Numbered from the stretch's first letter, positions 40,845 to 49,037 are shown. The stretch: 64,000 nt of DNA from Bisbaumannia pacifica (GCF_007989625.1 NZ_BJUK01000014.1:16543-80542); one strand, 5' to 3'. The notes: generated from the letters alone by a model not told the origin. Numbers and translations: made by a program.

Positions 40845-42337
40845 AACCTTGGTTGTATCTAGTCATTCCTGCTGCTCTGCTACTGCTCTGTGGGCCAGTT
40901 GCTGCCGCCGATGGGGACATAATCCGTGAGCTTCAGCAAGGATTCCGAGACTCAGTGGCACTATGGTATGCCCCTTTGCAGCAAGTGGCGACCTGGTTGC
41001 TGCTCTCTCTTGCCGTAATTTCCTATACCTGGTCAGCAAGCCAGATGGTACTGAGAAATGCTGACCTGGGTGAATTTGTGGCGGAGTTCGTCCGGCTAGT
41101 GATCTTCACTGGATTCTTCTTGTTCCTGATACAGGGAGGTCAACAGTTAGCCGAGACCATGATCAGGGGCTGGATCTGGATAGGTGGCCAGGCTACCAGC
41201 ACCAACCTGAGCCTGAGTGTTCCAGAGATCCTGGAGCGCGGGTTTACCCTTGGGGGCGATGTTATTTCGGCAGGCAGTGGCCTAAGCCGGATTGCTTACA
41301 CCATCCTGGCGCTCCCCGTTGTGATCCTGTACACGCTGATTGCCGCCTATGCTTTCTTCGTGCTGGCTGAAATGTACGTGGTCACGGCAGCGGGGATCGT
41401 TCTTCTTGGTTTTGGCGGTTCGCAGTGGACGGTGGATTACGCCAAAAAGTACATCACCTACACCATCAGCATCGGTGCCAAGCTCTATGTCATGTTCCTG
41501 GTCATCGGCGCGGGTGAACAATTCATTCACCAGTGGGCAGTAAATCAGGATCACGAGTCGTTCCGGGCCATTCTCGCCATTATCGGTGTGCTGTTGATGA
41601 TGGCTATTCTGGTAAAGATGATTCCAGATGCGGTGCAGGGAATCATCAACGGGGCTTCTCTCGGTAGTGCAACGCCGTCAGTAGGTGGCATGGCAAGGGC
41701 TGCCGGGTCTGTAGCGGTAGGTGCTGCTGTAGGCGCTGCGGGCGGCGCTATGGCCGTGCGTGAAGCCTCCAAGCTGGCCGGTGAACAGCTCGGTGGCGGT
41801 GGAGCGCTCGCCTCGGCGGCAACTCCAGGTGGTGGGTCGCCCGGTGGTAATTCCTTCCTGGGCGGTCCAGCAGGTGGTTCGCCAAGTGGTGGAACAGGGC
41901 CTCTTCCTATGCCGGGCACCGCCCCGTCATCGGGCGGTGCCGCTTTGGGTGCTGGGCGCACGGCTCACGCTGGACAGACCATGAAGAACCTGACGAAGGC
42001 AGCAGGTGAAACCATGGGTGGCAAGATCATGGGTGACTACAACGCCAGTCACGGCTCCTTCGGCGGTTCTATGGCGCAGAAGCTCCGGGCTGAACGGCTC
42101 GGTATGGCGGAAGGCGGCAGCGAGTCTGCCCATACGGGTGGTCAGCAGAGCATCGGCCAGTCCGATGGCCTGAAGGGGACTATTCGTGGGGCACCGACTA
42201 CTAACGAAAACGACACGCATAATCAGACCCCCCAGGCTACGCATAATCGGACCCCCTCCGAGCCGGCAGCCAGCGCGGCTGCCGGCGCGGAGGTACCTTA
42301 TCGATCACCCGCTGGGAGCCATAACGATGAACAATGA
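40841..42337 (+). CDS. trbL: TrbL-like (VirB6-type) inner-membrane conjugation protein
   Basis: A 498-residue protein. A signal-like first helix is followed by a polytopic membrane region (about 25-280) with LQQGFRDSVALWYAPLQQVATWLLLSLAVISYTWSASQMVLR, FFLFLIQGG and LAEMYVVTAAGIVLLGFGGSQWT. These are hallmarks of P-type TrbL/VirB6 proteins that line the inner-membrane channel. The C-terminal 200 residues are glycine/serine-rich and low in complexity, as in relatives. Near the end two copies of a DNA repeat encode THNQTP and THNRTP. The gene overlaps the next small membrane gene. It is the last recognisable transfer gene. Confidence 0.85.
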   Translation: MKPWLYLVIPAALLLLCGPVAAADGDIIRELQQGFRDSVALWYAPLQQVATWLLLSLAVISYTWSASQMVLRNADLGEFVAEFVRLVIFTGFFLFLIQGGQQLAETMIRGWIWIGGQATSTNLSLSVPEILERGFTLGGDVISAGSGLSRIAYTILALPVVILYTLIAAYAFFVLAEMYVVTAAGIVLLGFGGSQWTVDYAKKYITYTISIGAKLYVMFLVIGAGEQFIHQWAVNQDHESFRAILAIIGVLLMMAILVKMIPDAVQGIINGASLGSATPSVGGMARAAGSVAVGAAVGAAGGAMAVREASKLAGEQLGGGGALASAATPGGGSPGGNSFLGGPAGGSPSGGTGPLPMPGTAPSSGGAALGAGRTAHAGQTMKNLTKAAGETMGGKIMGDYNASHGSFGGSMAQKLRAERLGMAEGGSESAHTGGQQSIGQSDGLKGTIRGAPTTNENDTHNQTPQATHNRTPSEPAASAAAGAEVPYRSPAGSHNDEQ

Positions 42338-42596
42338 ACGTCCGCAAGCCCCTCTCTGGTATCTCGCAGCTTGGCTGGCAGTCGCATTGCTGCTGGTCGG
42401 GCTCGCTGTTAACGGTTCCTGGGTGGCCTGGCTATCGTTGCCTGTGTGCTACCCCGTCATCATGAAAGCCGTCTCATGGCGACCAGGCCCCCATGATCAG
42501 CGCAGTCACCTCGACGCCTGAACGCAACGAGTGAATCATTCCGTCATCTTGGGGGGTACGCATAATCGGCCCCCCCTACGCATAATCGGCCCCCGG
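42215..42596. repeat. Four copies of an ACGCATAATCGG-C-run repeat
   Basis: Direct copies begin at 42215, 42239, 42558 and 42578, each ACGCATAATC(A/G)G followed by a run of four or more C, the first pair after an intervening A. Spacing is 24 bp in the first pair and 20 bp in the second. The first pair lies inside trbL. They look like protein-binding iterons or scars of a repeated insertion. Confidence 0.75.
42327..42521 (+). CDS. Small two-helix membrane protein at the end of the trb operon
   Basis: A 64-residue protein with two hydrophobic segments: WYLAAWLAVALLLVGLAVNG and WVAWLSLPVCYPVIM. Its ATG lies inside the last codons of trbL, so translation is coupled, and GGGAG is upstream. I do not recognise a family. 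In IncP operons a membrane gene often follows trbL, but no similarity can be claimed. Confidence 0.55.
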   Translation: MNNERPQAPLWYLAAWLAVALLLVGLAVNGSWVAWLSLPVCYPVIMKAVSWRPGPHDQRSHLDA

Positions 42597-42696
42597 TCTG
42601 TACGGTGGCACTCTCTGCCGGGCGCTGCCCGGCGTTAAACGCCAAAATAGGAACATGCTCGCCCTGGCGTCGGAATCAGACCGGCCTCAACCCATC

Positions 42697-43048
42697 AATA
42701 ATAATAAGAATAATAATATTATTCTTATTATTATTGGCGCGATTTCCCCATGCCGTATTGCTGTCTGCTGGATAAAACAAGCAGCGGGATTATGCACAGG
42801 CCAGGGGTGCGCCCTTCCTTTTTGGCGTTCAACCATCGGCCGTAGGCCGAACGATAAAGCCTTCAGGCTTTATCGCCCAAGGTGTAATCACCCGCATCCA
42901 GCGGGTGGTTACACCGCCTGGATATCCTGGATATCCTGAATATCCTGCTGAAAACCCGAAAATTCGGGCCGCTGTGACACGCTTTCGGGCCGGTGTGACA
43001 CGCTATCGGGCCGCTGTGGCACGCTATCGGGCCGCTGTGACACGCCTT
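42697..43048. other. oriV: Predicted IncQ/iteron-type origin of replication (oriV)
   Basis: In order: an AT-only palindrome with 18-bp arms (42697-42735); a DnaA-box-like TTATGCACA (42790-42798); a perfect hairpin CGATAAAGCCT/AGGCTTTATCG (42852-42875); a second hairpin with 15-nt arms (42881-42915); three 9-bp GGATATCCT-like repeats (42920-42946); CCCGAAAATTCGGG (42955-42968); and four 21-bp iterons CGGGCCG(C/G)TGTG(A/G)CACGC starting at 42965, 42986, 43007 and 43028. The hairpins could be primase start sites like ssiA/ssiB of IncQ plasmids. The initiator gene begins right after the iterons. Confidence 0.78.
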
Positions 43049-43791
43049 ACCCTACTCGTGGCATCTATCTCGATGCCGATTTCAGTCAACCCGCCGGCAT
43101 CCTCTTTTACTCTCCGCCGATAGTTGCGCACCTTCATGCTGCTCACAGCAATACCGCATACGGCCCGAATCAGCGTGTCCAGATACCAGCCGCCCACTGG
43201 GTTGTTCTTGTGGGTGAGTACATGCCGAGCAACCGCTTGGCTTATTCCATATTGCAACCTGGCAATCGGTGCCGGTGAGTAGTACAGGGACAAGTCTCTC
43301 TCCATCAGCATGACCAGGGCGATGCCCAGCCGGACACGCCACAAATGCCGCTCACCGCCCGTGAGGGGGTCGCGGCGGGTCATAGATGACGGAATAATGT
43401 GATCGATCAGACCGCCGATGATGCTGTCACCACTCTGCTCCAGCTCTGGCGTCACGATTTCTACCGTGGCAGCTCGCAAATCTCTGAGCAGCTTCTTGAT
43501 GCGATCGTGGCTGTACTGGCGGTCTGATAGTGTCCGGCGCAGTTTCGCCGGATCAACCAGCAGCTCGACGCCACCATCTGAGATTTCGCGCCGCCGTTCG
43601 GCAACATAGAGTAAGGACTCCACGATATCGGCGTGGCGTTGCCCAAGCCTGCCGGTGACTCGGCATCGACCAAAGTCGGTTTCCATCCACTGTCCCGCTC
43701 GTTCCTGGGGACGCTGGCTAGGCTGATAGATCATTACTCTGGCCTGCAATGCCGTGCTGGTCGGGGCAACGCGGTTACCAGTCATCATCAC
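43024..43791 (-). CDS. Plasmid replication initiator (RepC-like, iteron-binding)
   Basis: A 255-residue basic protein with winged-helix-type segments (RHADIVESLLYVAERRREISDGGVELLVDPAKLRRTLSDRQYSHDRIKKLLRDLR, and later QYGISQAVARHVLTHKNNPVGGWYLDTLIRAVCG). It overlaps the RepA gene by 17 bp and its 3' end touches the iteron array. That fits a RepC-type initiator which opens the origin and loads RepA helicase. It is clearly not a close copy of RSF1010 RepC, so the iteron specificity is probably its own. Three consecutive ATG codons (43791, 43788, 43785) leave the exact start open. Confidence 0.72.
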   Translation of the reverse strand: MMMTGNRVAPTSTALQARVMIYQPSQRPQERAGQWMETDFGRCRVTGRLGQRHADIVESLLYVAERRREISDGGVELLVDPAKLRRTLSDRQYSHDRIKKLLRDLRAATVEIVTPELEQSGDSIIGGLIDHIIPSSMTRRDPLTGGERHLWRVRLGIALVMLMERDLSLYYSPAPIARLQYGISQAVARHVLTHKNNPVGGWYLDTLIRAVCGIAVSSMKVRNYRRRVKEDAGGLTEIGIEIDATSRVRRVTAAR

Positions 43792-44626
43792 CGCCCCTTG
43801 CTACGGCCTTGAGCTTCGTAGGCGCGGGATGTTTTTGTCGCTCAAGTACAGCAGGTTTGAGGATGCCGCCTTCATGCCGCCTGAACCAACGCTCCTGGAA
43901 AGGCGCGCCATAGTTCGCCTTGCTGACGCCATAGCGAACGAAGTACCCACGCTGACCTCCATTAACGCCCCATTCATTAGCCTCAGCCTGGGTCATACCG
44001 GACAGGTAAGATTGCCACCGGATGTTATCGACCAGCACCGATGAACCACGGCTCGCCTGCTGCTGGTCACCGGTGCCCATCATTGCTGCGCCCTTATTGG
44101 AATGATGCAAAAATACGATGGAACAGCCAGTATCGGCGGCTATGGCCTCCATGCGGCCAATGACCTGGGCCATGGGACCGCTGGCGTTCTCATCCTCGAT
44201 ATGGAAACGGCGCAGAGTATCCAAGATCATCAGACGACGTCCCTCAGCCGCCCGCTTGAGGCCATCGAACCAGTCAAAAGCCATGATGTTGGGGCATTTC
44301 CCGATCAGTGGCTCGATCAGCAGGTGGTCAGCCACAACCTGCCTCTGCGCGGGTGTAAGCTGCGCACCAAGGGCATGTAACCGGTGATGGATAGCCGCGG
44401 GTGGATCTTCGGCGGGTAAATAGATTACCGGCCCCGTGGGCAACTCACCCACTTCCAGCAGATCTGGGCCGCCGGCAATCTGTGCACTCAGTTGAAGGAT
44501 TAGCATGGATTTACCGGCTCCACCAGGCGATACAAGTGCACCTACGGTGCCTGCAACCATGTTAGGAAGGACGTAATCAACCGGCGGCGGCGGCTCAGTG
44601 AAGGCCGCAATAAGGTCAATGGCCAT
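43775..44626 (-). CDS. repA: IncQ-type replicative DNA helicase RepA
   Basis: A 283-residue hexameric RecA-fold helicase. Its sequence, as I recall RSF1010 RepA, matches almost throughout: DYVLPNMVAGTVGALVSPGG, Walker A PGGAGKS (34-40), LPTGPVIYLPAEDPP, Walker B RRLMILDTLRRFH, CSIVFLHHSNKGAAMMG and FVRYGVSKANYGAPF. RepA unwinds the IncQ origin together with RepC and the primase RepB. No repB primase gene is found in the island. Transcription order is small HTH gene, repA, repC. Confidence 0.93.
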   Translation of the reverse strand: MAIDLIAAFTEPPPPVDYVLPNMVAGTVGALVSPGGAGKSMLILQLSAQIAGGPDLLEVGELPTGPVIYLPAEDPPAAIHHRLHALGAQLTPAQRQVVADHLLIEPLIGKCPNIMAFDWFDGLKRAAEGRRLMILDTLRRFHIEDENASGPMAQVIGRMEAIAADTGCSIVFLHHSNKGAAMMGTGDQQQASRGSSVLVDNIRWQSYLSGMTQAEANEWGVNGGQRGYFVRYGVSKANYGAPFQERWFRRHEGGILKPAVLERQKHPAPTKLKAVARGGDDDW

Positions 44627-44629
44627 TTA

Positions 44630-44878
44630 TCACCCCCGATCACCGCAGAGCCGATCACTATTCAACAGCTCGGCTATCTGTGAAGCTCGGAAATAGACAC
44701 GGCGGCCTATCTTCAGCTTTGCTTTGTTGATCTCCTCCGTATAAGGCTGCCGTGACTGTAGAGCGATCCTTAGCCCATCGGGGCTTCGGTGCAGAAGGTC
44801 GGCAAGCTGAGGCATCGTCAAAAGCGGGCCATACTTGTTCAGAAGCGACTCTTCCAGGCTAAGCTTCGTATCTTTCAT
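44630..44878 (-). CDS. Small DNA-binding protein preceding repA (AlpA/helix-turn-helix-like)
   Basis: An 82-residue protein. LLTMPQLADLLHRSPDGLRIALQSRQPYTEEINKAKLKIGRRVYFRASQIAELL has the layout of AlpA/excisionase-type winged helix-turn-helix proteins: MPQLADLL as recognition region and IGRRVYFR as wing. It ends 3 bp before repA and probably represses the rep operon or acts as a recombination directionality factor. I chose the ATG at 44878; a GTG at 44887 is three codons further upstream. Confidence 0.65.
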   Translation of the reverse strand: MKDTKLSLEESLLNKYGPLLTMPQLADLLHRSPDGLRIALQSRQPYTEEINKAKLKIGRRVYFRASQIAELLNSDRLCGDRG

Positions 44879-44932
44879 GTTACGCACCCCTTCTTTCGGT
44901 AGACATCCTCAGCCTAATGTGGGATCGTGCGC

Positions 44933-45832
44933 ATGACAGACCTATTTTATGACAAAAAGGTTGATAGCTGTATGGCTACCTCAAGCTCGCCAATTCACAA
45001 GCCCTTAGCGGTCGAGGGTTGTTCCCCAGAAATGGCTGCTGCCATAGAGGCTTTTAGCACTTCAATTACACCTTCTCATACTCTTCGCTCAAGGCGCTAC
45101 AGCCTATTATCCTTGGTTGCCAAACACCTCGATGACGCGGCAAGTATATCAATCAGGCGTACGCTTTCAGGATTTAACCAGGAAAAGTCCTTTTCACAGC
45201 ATGTGAAGCACACTGGCTGCAATAATTTAATCAAGACGTTCAAGCTGCTTTCTCGACAAGCCGGTCTGACCCCGCGGGATCAAGCCGATATCGACTGCTT
45301 GATGGATGTTCTCTTCTTTATTAAGAGTCGTACACCATCCGAGTCCATAGCCGCTGAAATAAACCTTATCGAGAAGCCTTTCTGCGAACTTTGTTGGCGT
45401 TTCACCATTGCTTATGACCGCTATTCAAATGGCGAAGAAGCCGAGATGAGGAACGCAAGGTATTGCGAATTTCATAATCCAAGCTCTAACCCCTCCGCCT
45501 ATCGTAATGACCACCGATACCGGAAAGACTTTGAGGAGTGGCTTATCGCAATGGGTGGAGAGAAGGAACTTAATTTATCATCCGATCTAAAACAGCAGGA
45601 AGCCATACGCAAGAAGGCTTACGCACTCGCACATGCCAAGCTCACCGAAAGAAGAGTCAAGATACTCAAGCTTTACGCGGCTGGTTTTTCGCAGAAAAAG
45701 ATAGCAGACAAGCTTGGCATTTCCCCCCAGGCTGTTTCAAAGTCACTATTCAAGCTTCGAGGGTACTTTAGCACTTGGGCAGATATTGCGTTAGGCCAGG
45801 AGCTGGAAAGCCTGAAACATAGCAAAGACTAA
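44933..45832 (+). CDS. Unknown protein with zinc-knuckle-like motif and C-terminal helix-turn-helix
   Basis: A 299-residue protein I do not recognise. The middle holds FCELCWRF and, 40 residues later, YCEFHNP, a possible C-x2-C/C-x2-H zinc site. The C-terminal part TERRVKILKLYAAGFSQKKIADKLGISPQAVSKSLFKLRGYF is a sigma-region-4/LuxR-like helix-turn-helix. It is divergent from the rep operon across about 50 bp, so it could regulate replication or the integrase. The start is uncertain: ATG 44933 (GGGA 8 bp upstream), GTG 44927 or ATG 44972. Confidence 0.6.
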   Translation: MTDLFYDKKVDSCMATSSSPIHKPLAVEGCSPEMAAAIEAFSTSITPSHTLRSRRYSLLSLVAKHLDDAASISIRRTLSGFNQEKSFSQHVKHTGCNNLIKTFKLLSRQAGLTPRDQADIDCLMDVLFFIKSRTPSESIAAEINLIEKPFCELCWRFTIAYDRYSNGEEAEMRNARYCEFHNPSSNPSAYRNDHRYRKDFEEWLIAMGGEKELNLSSDLKQQEAIRKKAYALAHAKLTERRVKILKLYAAGFSQKKIADKLGISPQAVSKSLFKLRGYFSTWADIALGQELESLKHSKD

Positions 45833-45888
45833 CCACCCATCAGTAACCACCGATTTTTTGCTCGCTCTGCCAAGCGACAACGATTCAT

Positions 45889-45931
45889 GGCACGGCAGCA
45901 ATAGTAATAGGATCACTATTACTACCGTGCC
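45889..45931. terminator. Long hairpin between convergent unknown gene and integrase
   Basis: GGCACGGCAGCAATAGT pairs with ACTATTACTACCGTGCC with two mismatches around a 9-bp loop, in the 108-bp space between the two convergent genes. It probably ends both transcripts. Confidence 0.6.
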
Positions 45932-45940
45932 AAACCAGCA

Positions 45941-47005
45941 TCATGACAAACGCTGGAGTTTATCCAGCTTGGTAACCAGGTCTTCCGCCCTCAGATGCGT
46001 ATACCGCCTCAGCATCTGCATGGACTTGTGACCGCTGATCGCGGCGACCTCCTGATCGGATAAACCCGCCTCAACTAGACGGCTGACGGCCTCATGGCGT
46101 AGATCGTGGAAGCGGAAGTCGTCGAGTCCGGCCTGCTTCTTCGCCTGGTTCCAGAGCTTGGTATAGGCGTAAGGACCGCGCTTGCCGTCCCTGCCAGGCT
46201 CACCAAAGAACACCAGATCACAGTCGAGCGGACGCACCGGGTTGTTCAGCGCTTGCTTGAATACCTCGGTAGCGGCCTGGGTCAGCGGCACCAGGCGAGC
46301 TTCGTTGTTTTTGGTGTCCGTGAGGCGCACCACGCGGCGTTTCACGTCGACCTGGGAGCGAGTGAGGGTCAGGATCTCAGACGAGCGCATGCCCGTCTCC
46401 AGGGCGATTCTGGCGATCCAGGCCAGCATGGGGTTGCTGTGCTGCCGTAGCACGGCGAACAGGCGCTTCTCCTCGTCAGCGCTCAGGCGCCGGTCGCGCC
46501 CTTCCCCCGGGCTGGGCTTGCGGATGTTCTGGACAGGGTTGTAGGTCAGGCCGAGGCCCCATTCCTGGATGGCCACGGTGTAGAGGTGGCCGAGCAGGGC
46601 GAGCTCCAGGCGCACGGTATTGGGACTGATAGGCTGGCCACGATGACCAATGCTGTTCAGGCGGGTGTCACGGAAATTGGCGATCAGCTCCGGCGTCAGG
46701 GCCGCAAGGGAATACTTGCCCAGGTGCTCGATCAGCTTGCGCGCTTTGTGCTGCTCGCTTTTCTGGGTGCTGGGCTTCTTGGTAGGGGTAACGTCGGCCA
46801 GGTAACGTTTGAGCGCGGCTTCGAGCGTCATGCGCTCCGAGGCACTGCGCTGGATATAGACACCACGCACCATTTCATCTTCGGTGCGGCGTGCCCAGTC
46901 CTGGGCGTCTCGCTTGGTGCGGAAGGTCTTGGCGGCGGTGGGCCAGCCGGTCTTGCGGATGACGGCTTTCCAACTACCAGAGGGGGTCTTGACGATGGTG
47001 GCCAT
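45941..47005 (-). CDS. int: Tyrosine site-specific integrase (intact)
   Basis: A 354-residue phage/island-type integrase. The N-terminal SAM-like arm-binding and core-binding region (1-165) is followed by the catalytic domain with R207 (LETGMRSSE), H300 and R303 (FHDLRHE), H326 (SGHKSMQ) and nucleophile Y335 (LRRYTHL). All expected catalytic residues are present. It lies 98 bp from the 3' end of tRNA-Ile2(CAU), its likely attachment site, and reads away from it. A decayed paralogue with the same flank lies at the other end of the island. The composition is closer to the host than that of the restriction module. Confidence 0.95.
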   Translation of the reverse strand: MATIVKTPSGSWKAVIRKTGWPTAAKTFRTKRDAQDWARRTEDEMVRGVYIQRSASERMTLEAALKRYLADVTPTKKPSTQKSEQHKARKLIEHLGKYSLAALTPELIANFRDTRLNSIGHRGQPISPNTVRLELALLGHLYTVAIQEWGLGLTYNPVQNIRKPSPGEGRDRRLSADEEKRLFAVLRQHSNPMLAWIARIALETGMRSSEILTLTRSQVDVKRRVVRLTDTKNNEARLVPLTQAATEVFKQALNNPVRPLDCDLVFFGEPGRDGKRGPYAYTKLWNQAKKQAGLDDFRFHDLRHEAVSRLVEAGLSDQEVAAISGHKSMQMLRRYTHLRAEDLVTKLDKLQRLS

Positions 47006-47102
47006 GAAAAACTCCAGGGGGCTGAAGGATCGGCACTGTACCGAAACTGTACCCTTGGACTATGGGACTCACCAAAGAAAATTCTTAAGTAGCTGATTTG
47101 AA

Positions 47103-47179
<77 letters not shown>

Positions 47180-47341
47180 ATCGCGGGAGGGGCGCTTGGC
47201 AGCGCGGGCGTATGATAGCGAATGCCGATTAGCGAGGCCAGCCCGGAGCGGGAGGCGGGCCGGTTTCGTGGGGTGGCGGCACTTTCCGCGCTCCCGCGGG
47301 TCTGTGCTGGACGCGTCGAGAGCCCGCCATAGAGAGTCCCC

Positions 47342-47947
47342 ATGATAAAAGCACCCACCATCAAGGCCGCCCTGCCCAGCCTGTTGCTGTCGTTGCTCGC
47401 CCTCTCCACCTTACCCGCCCAAGCCGCCTGGCAGCTGGATGGGGAGCGCTCCCGGGTGGAAGCGACGGTGATCGCCATCACGCCCGAGGGCCCCTCACCC
47501 CATACCCACCAAATCCGCGACCTGCATGGCGACATCGATGCCGAGGGGCGGCTGCGGCTGCCGCTGCGCCTGGCCCAGGCCGATGTGCTGGATCGCCTGG
47601 GCCCGCTACCGCCCTGGCTGTCGGGCTTTACCGACCGGCCCCTGGCCACCCTGACCACCCAGCTGGCGCCACAGCGCCTGGATAGCCTGGCGGTGGGTGA
47701 CTCCCGGGTCGAGACCCTGACCATGAGGGTGGAGGCCAATGGTCGTCACCACCAGACGCCGGTGCCGCTGCGCTTCTCGCGCCTGGATGGCGCCACCATC
47801 CGTGTCACCGCCGCCGAGCGCCTGGTACTCGATGGCCAGGAGCTGATGGCCAACCCGACCCTGCGCGGGGTGCTGCTGATGCTCGGCTATGAGCAGATCG
47901 GCGACGAGGTGCCGGTGAGCCTGGATGCCCTACTGATCGACCGTTAG
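47342..47947 (+). CDS. YceI-like exported protein
   Basis: A 201-residue protein with a signal peptide (LPSLLLSLLALSTLPAQA) and a beta-rich mature part starting AWQLDGERSRVEATVIAI. That is the usual YceI opening (x-W-x-[ILV]-D-x-x-[HR]-S), followed by HTHQIRDLHGDIDAEGRLRLPL. YceI-like lipocalin-fold proteins bind isoprenoid-type lipids in the periplasm, but no role is established here. It is the first host gene to the right of the tRNA and has its own upstream region. Confidence 0.8.
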   Translation: MIKAPTIKAALPSLLLSLLALSTLPAQAAWQLDGERSRVEATVIAITPEGPSPHTHQIRDLHGDIDAEGRLRLPLRLAQADVLDRLGPLPPWLSGFTDRPLATLTTQLAPQRLDSLAVGDSRVETLTMRVEANGRHHQTPVPLRFSRLDGATIRVTAAERLVLDGQELMANPTLRGVLLMLGYEQIGDEVPVSLDALLIDR

Positions 47948-47999
47948 TCAGCCCCCTGGGACTCGCCGACCTTTCCGACAGCGCCTTGCGGCCTTCGCC

Positions 48000-49037
48000 T
48001 TACTCCAGGTGCAGGATGGAGTATGGCGCTTCGCAGGCGTGGCGTTCGTCGCGTTCGTCGATGCTGCCCAGGGCATAGTCGCGGTCGTTGTCGTAGGCGA
48101 CGAAGAGGCGCTCGCGGTCGAGCACCGCCAGGCCCTCGGCCTTGTGCTCGAACTCCAGGGGCAAGCCCACCGGGGTGGTGACCAGGCGCGGGGGCTCGCC
48201 GGTGCGAAAGGCCTCCAGGCCGATCTCCCAGAGGTAGCCGCCGATATGCGCCTCGCCGCCCCGCTCGACCTCGAAGCTGGTCAGCAGGTAGAGGCGCGCA
48301 TGGTAGGGGTCATACTCCAGGCTGGAGAGGCCGCACTCGAAGCGCACGCCTTGGTGTTCGTGGGGCGTGAAGGCGTAGTGGTCGCGCAGTTCGTCGATAA
48401 ACTCGAGGTTGCCGCCATCGGTGAGTTGGTAGTGGGCGCCGATGATGCGGCTGACATAGTGGAAGTCGTCGTGGGCGGTGCCCTGCTCGCGCACCCCGAG
48501 CAGCAGCAGGCCATCGCCATGCTCGCCGGGCACCGCGGCGAGCCCCTCGATCTTGTAGTAGGGAAAGCCGATGGCCGCGTCCAGCTTGCGCCGCAACTCC
48601 AACGAGCCTTCGACCCCGTCACGCGGGTCGGGGTCCACCACCTGGGCGTCGTCGGGCCGGCCCAGGGGCCAGATCAGCAGGTGATTGTAGTCGTTGAGGG
48701 CGTGACTCTCGTCATCGATGCGATCGAAGCCGGTGGTGGCCAGCACGTAGCGACCATCGGTGGTCAGGGCCAGGTCCTCGTACTTGATCGCCTGCTTGAG
48801 CAAGGGCGCGGTGAAGTAGTCCAGCCGGCTATCATCGGGCCCCTCCGGACGCAGGGGCAGGGCGAAGATGGCGGAACGCGACTCACCGGGGATCGGCTTG
48901 TCGCTGGCCATCACCAAGCGCTCGCCGTCGTAGAGCACCGCGGAAATCTCGGCATTGACGAGCCGCCCCCGGTCGTCGCGCAGGCCGGCGGGAAAGCAGT
49001 GAATGGTACCTTGCTGAACGATACGGGCATGGGCCAT
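48000..49037 (-). CDS. Predicted beta-propeller protein, unknown function
   Basis: A 345-residue protein, apparently without signal peptide, built of repeated beta-type segments: EISAVLYDGERLVMASDKP, YEDLALTTDGRYVLATTGFD, IEGLAAVPGEHGDGLLLLGVRE, SSLEYDPYHARLYLLTSFE and AEGLAVLDRERLFVAYDND. The E-G-L and E-D-L motifs recall DUF3616 and esterase-like phytase-family propellers; I cannot place it firmly. The start ATG is at 49037. It is divergent from the IutA-like receptor gene, with a Fur-box-like site between them, so iron control is possible. Confidence 0.6.
   Translation of the reverse strand: MAHARIVQQGTIHCFPAGLRDDRGRLVNAEISAVLYDGERLVMASDKPIPGESRSAIFALPLRPEGPDDSRLDYFTAPLLKQAIKYEDLALTTDGRYVLATTGFDRIDDESHALNDYNHLLIWPLGRPDDAQVVDPDPRDGVEGSLELRRKLDAAIGFPYYKIEGLAAVPGEHGDGLLLLGVREQGTAHDDFHYVSRIIGAHYQLTDGGNLEFIDELRDHYAFTPHEHQGVRFECGLSSLEYDPYHARLYLLTSFEVERGGEAHIGGYLWEIGLEAFRTGEPPRLVTTPVGLPLEFEHKAEGLAVLDRERLFVAYDNDRDYALGSIDERDERHACEAPYSILHLE

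Noticed and set aside
42697..43048. CRISPR array
   Set aside because: Repeats of 21 bp are directly contiguous with no unique spacers; they are iterons.
43024..43791. Calling this gene RSF1010 repC outright
   Set aside because: Its sequence does not resemble RSF1010 RepC as I know it; only position, overlap with repA and iterons support an initiator role.
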